This document shows positions 33,212-38,343 of a DNA stretch of 38,343 bases, piece by piece; position 1 is the stretch's first letter; the number at the start of each line of letters is the position of its first letter. The translations under genes were made by a program, and so were the position numbers. Source of the DNA: Brevundimonas diminuta 3F5N (GTDB lineage: Bacteria; Pseudomonadota; Alphaproteobacteria; Caulobacterales; Caulobacteraceae). The stretch spans positions 1 to 38,343 of the forward strand of contig NZ_FUIE01000046.1 of assembly GCF_900163625.1 (NCBI RefSeq). Reading direction: 5' to 3'. The notes below the pieces were generated by a model that was not told where the DNA came from, did not search any database, and saw nothing but the letters and a program-made list of their open reading frames with translations.

Positions 33212-33666
33212 GCCTGGCCAGCGTCCGAGCCTTCTTCGCGGAGACGGCGCCGGACATCGCGATCATCGAGCTGGACGTCAGCACGGCCACCGTGGCCGAG
33301 GCGGCCGCCGCCCATGGCGTCGAACCCGGCCAGATCGCCAAGACCCTGTCGTTGCGCGCGGGCGACCGCACCGTCCTTCTGGTTACGGCGGGCGATGCGC
33401 GGCTGGACAACGCTAAGGCCAAGGCGGCCTTCGGCGGCAAGGTGAAAATGCTGGACCTGGCCGAGGTCGAGGACGTGACCGGCCACCCGGTCGGCGGCGT
33501 CTGCCCCTTCGGCCTGACGACGCCCCTGCCGGTCTATTGCGACGCGTCGCTGAAGGTCTGGGACGTGGTGATCCCGGCGGCGGGCGCTATCCACGCCGCC
33601 GTCCGCATCAGCCCCGAACGGATGGTCGACCTGACGGGCGCCGAATGGGTCGACGCCTGCCGCTAG
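33208..33666 (+). CDS. YbaK/EbsC-family aminoacyl-tRNA deacylase
   Basis: 152-aa cytoplasmic protein of the INS/YbaK superfamily, which removes wrongly attached amino acids from tRNA, for example Cys or Ala from tRNA-Pro. The core blocks are AAAHGVEPGQIAKTLSLRAGDRTVLLVTAGDARLD, with the conserved lysine in IAKTL, and VTGHPVGGVCPFGL, then the YCDASL strand. The start is GTG 33208, overlapping the previous stop; upstream there is no other start. It converges on the ECF41 sigma gene with a 4-bp overlap of ends. The substrate tRNA cannot be told from sequence. Confidence 0.92.
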   Translation: MSLASVRAFFAETAPDIAIIELDVSTATVAEAAAAHGVEPGQIAKTLSLRAGDRTVLLVTAGDARLDNAKAKAAFGGKVKMLDLAEVEDVTGHPVGGVCPFGLTTPLPVYCDASLKVWDVVIPAAGAIHAAVRISPERMVDLTGAEWVDACR

Positions 33667-34565
33667 GTCCAGGCGAGCGGCGATGCGTCCAACAGGGCGG
33701 CGATGCCCGCCAGCTTGTCCGGGTTGCGGGTGATGAATACCTCGACGATTAGCCCCTCAGCGATGGTCAGCGCCGTGGTTTGCAGAATTCGCCCGCGTTC
33801 CAGGCTGACATAGCCGGGCAGGCCGTCGATCCAGACCGGCCGGATCATTTCCGAGCCTTCATGGCCGTATTTGCGATGAAGCCCGGCATAGAGGCGCAGC
33901 AGTTTCGGCGCGCCGTTGATCGCATTGTGGAAGGCGATGACCTTGCCGCCGCCATCCGATCTCAGCGTCACGTCATCCGCCAGCAGGGTGCTCAGAGCGG
34001 CGGTGTCGCCGGATCGCGCCGCGTCGAAGAAGGCTCGGGCGAGGCGCTCGCCTTCCTCAGGTTCGACGGCGTAGCGGGGGCGGGCGGCCTGGATGTGGCG
34101 GCGGGCGCGGCTGGCCAACTGCCGGACGGAAACGGGGTCGCGCTCGAGGGTCGTCGCCACCTCGTCAAAGCCGACATCGAAGACGTCGTGCAGCAGAAAA
34201 GCCGCACGCTCCAGCGGCGACAGACGCTCCATCGCCGTCATCAGCGACAGGGTCAGGTCATCGGCGAAGGCCTCGGCGTCGGGTTCAGGCCCGGTGATCA
34301 TGGGGTCGGGCAGCCAGGCGCCGACATAGGTCTCGCGCTGCATCCGGGCGGACTTCAATCGGTCCAGCGCCAGACGGGTCGTGGTGCGCGTCAGCCAGGC
34401 GCCGGGCTCGCGGATTTCGGTCGGGTCGATGCGGCTCCACCGCAGCCAGGCGTCCTGCGCCACGTCTTCCGCTTCGGTCAGGGAGCCGAGCATCCGATAG
34501 GCGAGGCGCGTCAGCCGCGGCCGATGCGCCTCGAAGGCCTCGGTGGCGGGGTCAGGCCGCGACAC
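33663..34565 (-). CDS. ECF41-group RNA polymerase sigma factor with SnoaL-like C-terminal domain
   Basis: 300-aa extracytoplasmic-function sigma factor with sigma2 (LAYRMLGSLTEAEDVAQDAWLRW) and sigma4 (RLSPLERAAFLLHDVF) domains and a fused SnoaL-like regulatory domain. All three ECF41 hallmark motifs are present: WLPDP in the linker (84-88), DGGGK (204-208) and NPDKL near the C-terminus (281-285). ECF41 factors have no classical anti-sigma gene; the C-terminal domain does the regulation. The start is GTG 34565, which overlaps the AhpD-like gene by 14 nt; ATG 34622 would add 19 unusual residues. It is the second gene of a two-gene operon behind an ECF41-type promoter, so autoregulation is likely. 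Confidence 0.93.
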   Translation of the reverse strand: MSRPDPATEAFEAHRPRLTRLAYRMLGSLTEAEDVAQDAWLRWSRIDPTEIREPGAWLTRTTTRLALDRLKSARMQRETYVGAWLPDPMITGPEPDAEAFADDLTLSLMTAMERLSPLERAAFLLHDVFDVGFDEVATTLERDPVSVRQLASRARRHIQAARPRYAVEPEEGERLARAFFDAARSGDTAALSTLLADDVTLRSDGGGKVIAFHNAINGAPKLLRLYAGLHRKYGHEGSEMIRPVWIDGLPGYVSLERGRILQTTALTIAEGLIVEVFITRNPDKLAGIAALLDASPLAWT

Positions 34566-35016
34566 GCGCCGGGCCTGCCGGATGGGCCGAGCGGAAGCCG
34601 ACGGCGAGCCGGTTCCAGACATTGATCGCCCCGATGGCGAAGGTCAGGTTCACTTGTTCGGCTTCGCTGAACTCGACCTTGAGCGCGGCGTAGTCCGCGT
34701 CAGACGCCTGGGTCTGTTCGATGCGGGTCAAGCTCTCGGCCCAGGTCAGGGCGGCGCGTTCGCGCGGGCTGAACAGCGAGGATTCCCGCCATGCCGCCAG
34801 CAGGTGCAGCCGCACTTCGTCCTCACCCGCCGCGCGGGCGTCGGCGGTGTGCATGTGCAGGCAATAGGCGCAGCCGTTGATCTGGGAGACGCGGATCTTG
34901 ATCAACTCCAGCAGGCTGTGTTCCAGACCGCTGGCGGCGACGGCCTGTTCCAGCCGCACCATCGCCTGATAGGTTTCGGGGGCGGCTTTGGCGGGGCTGG
35001 TTATGCGCGGGGTCAT
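34552..35016 (-). CDS. Carboxymuconolactone decarboxylase/AhpD-like protein
   Basis: 154-aa alpha-helical protein with the AhpD-type redox centre CAYCLHMH: C49, C52 and H56, the CxxCxxxH pattern of peroxidase-reducing AhpD. A glutamate upstream (ELIK) may be part of the proton relay. Such proteins are the usual partner gene of ECF41 sigma factors and are transcribed from their promoter. A GGAG ribosome site precedes the ATG, and the promoter at 35054-35080 lies 38 bp upstream. Its stop overlaps the sigma factor gene. It is probably cytoplasmic and reacts to oxidants or electrophiles. Confidence 0.9.
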   Translation of the reverse strand: MTPRITSPAKAAPETYQAMVRLEQAVAASGLEHSLLELIKIRVSQINGCAYCLHMHTADARAAGEDEVRLHLLAAWRESSLFSPRERAALTWAESLTRIEQTQASDADYAALKVEFSEAEQVNLTFAIGAINVWNRLAVGFRSAHPAGPARVAA

Positions 35017-35053
35017 GTCGTGGCTCCTGTGGCTTAGGGACGTATCCCTCCAT

Positions 35054-35080
35054 GACGAAGCAGGTCGCCGGATTGTGACA
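35054..35080 (-). promoter_or_regulatory. ECF41-type promoter driving the AhpD-like/sigma operon
   Basis: On the minus strand, TGTCACA (35080-35074), a 16-nt spacer, then CGTC (35057-35054). This is the published ECF41 promoter pattern (TGTCACA, about 16 nt, CGTC). It sits just after the dapE stop and 38 bp before the AhpD-like start, giving a leader of about 30 nt. The downstream sigma factor carries all ECF41 hallmarks, so promoter and regulator support each other. Confidence 0.9.
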
Positions 35081-35093
35081 TGACCCTGCGGAT

Positions 35094-36287
35094 TCAGGGC
35101 TTCAGACGCTCCAGAACCGTGGCGATGACGCGCTCATAGGCGTCGGTCAGGGCGCGCAGTTCGGTCTCGGGCACGCGCTCGTCGACCTGGTGCATGGTCT
35201 GGCCGACCAGGCCCAGCTCCAGCACCGGGCACAGGGCGCGGATGAAGCGGGCGTCGGAGGTGCCGCCGGTGGTCGAGGCTTCGGGGCGGCGGCCCAGCAC
35301 GACCTCCACGGCGTCCTGCACGGCGCTGACGAAGACGCCGGGTTCGGTCAGGAAGGCCTCGCCCGAGCACATATGCTCCAGCTCGATCCGCAGACCCGTC
35401 TCGGCCTGAAGCGCGCCCGCCTCGCGGTTCATCCAGTCGATCAGGCCGTCGCCGGTGTGCGTCGGGTTGAAGCGGATGTTCAGTCGCGCCTTCGCCTCCG
35501 CCGGGATGATGTTGGTCGCCGGATTGCCCACGTCGATGGTGGTGATCTCCAGGTTCGACGGGGGGAACTCGGGATAGCCCTCGTCGAGGACGTGGGCGTC
35601 CAGACGGGCCAGAAGCCTGGCGATCACCGGAGCCGGGTTGGCGGCGCGATCGGGATAGGCGACGTGGCCCTGCTTGCCGAAGACGGTGATCCAGGTGTTC
35701 AGCGAGCCGCGTCGCCCGACCTTGATCATGTCGCCGAGATGGTGGGCCGATGACGGCTCGCCGACCACGCAGGCGTCGATGACTTCGCCCTCGGCGGCCA
35801 GGGTCTGGACCACCCGCTTGGTGCCGTGCAGGGCCGGGCCTTCCTCGTCGCCGGTGATCAGGAAGGACAGCGATCCCTCGATTTCTCCTGCCGCCAACAC
35901 GCGCGAGACGGCGGCGACCCAGGCGGCGATGCCGCCCTTCATGTCCACGGCCCCGCGGCCATACAGGACGCCGTCGCGGGTCTCGCCCTCGAAGGGGCCG
36001 GCGCTCCAGGCCTTGAGGTCGCCGATCGGCACCACATCGGTGTGGCCCGCGAAGCAGAGGTTGGGCGAGGCCGTCCCGCGCCGGGCGTAGAGGTTCTCGA
36101 TCCGGGCGTCATGGCCCACGCCGGTCGGCCCCTCGAACACCATGCGGCGGCAGCTGAAGCCCAGCCCGGTCAGGGCGCGCTCCAGCACGTCCATGGCCCC
36201 TTCATCGGCGGGGGTGACGGACGGGATGCGGATCAGGTCGCGGGTCAGTTCGACAGGATCGATGACGGAATGTGATGCGGCGTTCAT
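35094..36287 (-). CDS. dapE: Succinyl-diaminopimelate desuccinylase
   Basis: 397-aa M20 metallopeptidase-fold enzyme that makes LL-2,6-diaminopimelate for lysine and peptidoglycan. The zinc ligands and catalytic residues are H82 and D84 (AGHTD), D115 (GRGAVDMKGG), E148/E149 (TGDEEG) and H366 (GQTMHQVDE). The dimer-domain block VGRRGSLNTWI is present. DapE of this family is usually 375-395 aa, so the size is right. The start ATG 36287 diverges from the cupin gene over 49 bp. The ECF41 operon lies directly downstream on the same strand, but has its own promoter. Confidence 0.95.
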   Translation of the reverse strand: MNAASHSVIDPVELTRDLIRIPSVTPADEGAMDVLERALTGLGFSCRRMVFEGPTGVGHDARIENLYARRGTASPNLCFAGHTDVVPIGDLKAWSAGPFEGETRDGVLYGRGAVDMKGGIAAWVAAVSRVLAAGEIEGSLSFLITGDEEGPALHGTKRVVQTLAAEGEVIDACVVGEPSSAHHLGDMIKVGRRGSLNTWITVFGKQGHVAYPDRAANPAPVIARLLARLDAHVLDEGYPEFPPSNLEITTIDVGNPATNIIPAEAKARLNIRFNPTHTGDGLIDWMNREAGALQAETGLRIELEHMCSGEAFLTEPGVFVSAVQDAVEVVLGRRPEASTTGGTSDARFIRALCPVLELGLVGQTMHQVDERVPETELRALTDAYERVIATVLERLKP

Positions 36288-36336
36288 GAGGCTATTGCTT
36301 TAGGCATATCCCGCACTCGCGAGAAGGCCCGAAACC

Positions 36337-36813
36337 GTGCCGAAGATCGACATCGACGCCGCCCCGACCCTCAACGGAACCGGATACCCGGACGAATTCG
36401 CCGCGCCGTGCAAGCCGCGCCGCCGCCAGCGACTGGGCGATGCAGTCGGACTGGACCAGTTCGGGGTCAATCTGCTGCGACTGCCCGCCGGAGCCTGGAC
36501 TAGCCAGCGCCACTGGCATGCCGCCGAGGACGAGTTCGTCTGGGTGCTGGACGGCGAGGTGGTGCTGGTCGAGGACGAGGGCGAGACGACCTTGCGCGCC
36601 GGCGACTGCGCGGGCTTCAAGGCGGGCGTTCCCAACGGCCACAAGATCGAGAACCGCAGCGATCGCGAGGCGGTGCTGCTGGAAGTCGGAACGCGCAGCC
36701 CGGCGACGGACGCCTGCGACTATCCCGACATCGACATGATCCTCCCCAAGGGCGCCGACCGATACTTCCATCGCGACGGAACCCCCTATCCGAAGACGCC
36801 CATACGAACGTGA
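36337..36813 (+). CDS. Cupin-domain protein
   Basis: 158-aa single-domain cupin. The first cupin motif HWHAAEDEFVWVLDGEVVLVEDEGE has the usual metal ligands (two histidines and a glutamate), and the second motif (FKAGVPNGHKIENRSD) contains the fourth histidine. Proteins of this type are metal-binding sugar isomerases, oxygenases or ligand binders; the function here is not known. The start is GTG 36337 (PKIDIDAAPT), with a poor ribosome site. The stop overlaps the start of the MFS gene (GTGA), so the two are probably co-expressed. A functional connection (substrate processing and export) is only a guess. Confidence 0.88.
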   Translation: MPKIDIDAAPTLNGTGYPDEFAAPCKPRRRQRLGDAVGLDQFGVNLLRLPAGAWTSQRHWHAAEDEFVWVLDGEVVLVEDEGETTLRAGDCAGFKAGVPNGHKIENRSDREAVLLEVGTRSPATDACDYPDIDMILPKGADRYFHRDGTPYPKTPIRT

Positions 36814-38114
36814 CGACCGACACTCTCGACACCCAGCCGACCGTTCCGCCCCAGCCGCCGCTGCCGCCCGGACCTCCTGACGACGGTCCGTCGAGCCCAT
36901 GGGGCATCGGCGACTTCCGCCTGTTGTGGCTAGGCCGGATGGTGGCGGTCCTGGGCATTCAGATCCAGTCCTCGGCCCTGCTGTGGCAGGTCTATGAGAT
37001 CGCCCGCCGCGACCATCCGATCGAGGAGGCTAGTCTCTATCTGGGTCTGGTGGGCCTGTGCCAGTTCCTGCCGCTGCTGGCCTTCACCCTGCCGGCCGGG
37101 GCCATGGCCGACCGGCGCGACCGCAAGCACACCGTCACCCTTTCGATCATCGTCGAGGGCATGTGCGCGGGCGCCTTCCTGATGATGGCGCTGCACGGTT
37201 CGCCGCCGCTGTGGGGTCTGCTGGCGGTCGCCGCCGTCTTCGGCGCGGCGCGCGCCTTCCTGGCTCCGGCCAGCCAGGCCTTCCTGCCCATGGTGGTGGG
37301 ACGCAAGGCCCTGCCGCCGGCCATCGCCGCCCAGTCCATCGCCTTCCAGACCGGGGCCATCGCCGGTCCGGCCCTGGGCGGCGTCATCGTCGCCCTGTCC
37401 GTGCCGCTGGCCTACGCCTCGGCCATGGCGCTGTTCCTGGCGGCGGTCGCCTGCTTCCTGCTCATCCGCACCAAGGGCAAGCCGCAGGTCGATCCGTCCA
37501 AGCTGGGGCCGGTGCAGCAGGTCAAGGAAGGCCTGGCCTATGTGTGGAAGACCAAGATCGTGCTGGGCGCGATCTCGCTGGACCTGGTCGTCGTCCTATT
37601 GGCGGGTGTGGCCCTGCTGACCCCCATCTTTGCGCGCGATATCCTGCACGTCGGGGCCGTCGGCTTCGGCCTGCTGAGGGCCTCGTTCGGGGTGGGAGCG
37701 CTGATCATGGCCCTGTATCTCAGCCGCTTCCCCATCGTGCGCCACGGCGGACGGTGGATGTTCGGGGCGGTGGCCGTCTTCGGCGTCTGCACCCTGATCT
37801 TCGGCCTATCCAAGAGCGTCTGGCTGTCGGGGGCGGTGCTGTTCCTGGGCGGGGCGGCGGACATGATCAGCGTCAACATCCGCCAGACCCTGATCCAGCT
37901 GGCGACGCCGGATCACATGCGCGGACGGGTGTCGTCGGTCTCCATGCTGTTCATCGGCGCGTCCAATGAACTGGGCGAGGCCTATTCCGGCGTCATGGTG
38001 CGCCTGCTGGGACCGATCGGGGCGGCGGTGTTCGGCGGCTTCGGCGCCCTGGCCGCCACGGGCGTCTGGGCCAAGGCCTTCCCCAGTCTGAGGAAGGCGA
38101 ACAAGCTGACCTGA
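36810..38114 (+). CDS. MFS transporter of the EntS/MFS_3 type
   Basis: 434-aa inner-membrane transporter with 12 predicted helices after a Pro-rich cytoplasmic N-terminus (about 1-30). The A-motif-like sequence GAMADRRDRKH lies between helices 2 and 3. The layout resembles the EntS/'transmembrane secretion effector' branch, whose characterised members export siderophores or macrolides; the substrate here is unknown. The start is GTG 36810, overlapping the cupin stop. The last nine codons (residues SLRKANKLT) fall into the 93-bp inverted repeat that ends the window. The reading frame itself is intact. Confidence 0.9.
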   Translation: MTTDTLDTQPTVPPQPPLPPGPPDDGPSSPWGIGDFRLLWLGRMVAVLGIQIQSSALLWQVYEIARRDHPIEEASLYLGLVGLCQFLPLLAFTLPAGAMADRRDRKHTVTLSIIVEGMCAGAFLMMALHGSPPLWGLLAVAAVFGAARAFLAPASQAFLPMVVGRKALPPAIAAQSIAFQTGAIAGPALGGVIVALSVPLAYASAMALFLAAVACFLLIRTKGKPQVDPSKLGPVQQVKEGLAYVWKTKIVLGAISLDLVVVLLAGVALLTPIFARDILHVGAVGFGLLRASFGVGALIMALYLSRFPIVRHGGRWMFGAVAVFGVCTLIFGLSKSVWLSGAVLFLGGAADMISVNIRQTLIQLATPDHMRGRVSSVSMLFIGASNELGEAYSGVMVRLLGPIGAAVFGGFGALAATGVWAKAFPSLRKANKLT

Positions 38115-38343
38115 TGCGCTCAAAGTGATCCTTCTCCCCTTGTGGGAGAAGGTGGCGTGCGAAGCATGACGGATGAGGGGTGTGGGTGCCGCGGTCGGCC
38201 GATCGCGGCGCTTTTCTTTCATCGACTGAACAGCCGCCGCGGCGTCGGCGCCCCTCATCCGTCATGCTTCGCACGCCACCTTCTCCCACAAGGGGAGAAG
38301 GATCACTTTGAGCGCATCAGGTCAGCTTGTTCGCCTTCCTCAG
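38088..38343. repeat. Perfect 93-bp inverted repeat at the window end, with REP-like core
   Basis: The left arm 38088-38180 and right arm 38251-38343 are perfect reverse complements around a 70-bp spacer. The left arm begins inside the MFS gene and includes its last codons and stop, then the CCTTCTCCC/GGGAGAAGG repeat family also found at 7848-8005. The right arm runs to the last base of the window, so it may continue. A perfect match that includes coding sequence is more than an ordinary REP; an inverted duplication or an assembly fold-back at a contig end are both possible. Confidence 0.9.

Overview
The window is about 38 kb of GC-rich, densely coded bacterial DNA with short gaps, many 1- to 14-nt start/stop overlaps, and occasional GTG starts. 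Gene content points to an alphaproteobacterium of the Caulobacterales, most like Brevundimonas or Caulobacter: a cpa-type Tad pilus locus led by a short Flp pilin, addBA, an amgK-murU peptidoglycan-recycling pair, and tandem S9 peptidases. The genus is inferred from gene content and protein style; no database search was possible.

Left part (about 1-10.4 kb, all minus strand). A chromosomal housekeeping run is read right to left: an acyltransferase, tsaE (tRNA t6A synthesis), amgK and murU (MurNAc salvage), addB and addA (double-strand-break repair), and trxA (thioredoxin) with a good intrinsic terminator. Most junctions overlap, so much of this is probably one operon. It is interrupted by a REP-like palindrome between amgK and murU.

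Middle (10.5-21 kb). Two tandem secreted S9 oligopeptidases are followed by a small Tat/lipoprotein-like alpha/beta-hydrolase relative without its nucleophile, a secreted SRPBCC protein, AMP nucleosidase, a repeat-rich gap, a six-helix membrane protein paired with a winged-helix regulator behind a perfect palindrome, a tyrosine phosphatase, and pabB.

Pilus region (21-32 kb). Two TadE-like pseudopilins and a secretin-N-domain protein run leftwards. A Flp pilin, CpaA, CpaB, CpaC, CpaD, CpaE, CpaF, TadB and TadC run rightwards. Together they supply pilin, prepilin peptidase, outer-membrane secretin and pilotin-like lipoprotein, localisation protein, assembly ATPase and inner-membrane platform.

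Right part (32-38.3 kb). This holds an SRPBCC protein, RidA, a small helical protein, a YbaK-type tRNA deacylase, an ECF41 sigma factor with its AhpD-like partner behind an exact ECF41-type promoter, dapE, a cupin and an MFS exporter. The window ends in a perfect 93-bp inverted repeat that includes the last MFS codons; this could be real or an assembly fold-back.

No tRNA, rRNA, insertion sequence, CRISPR array, phage or classical defence island was seen. The most unusual signals are the exact ECF41 promoter, a 42-bp element with invariant arms and a covarying core present in two copies, the 25-bp operator-like palindrome, and the terminal inverted repeat.
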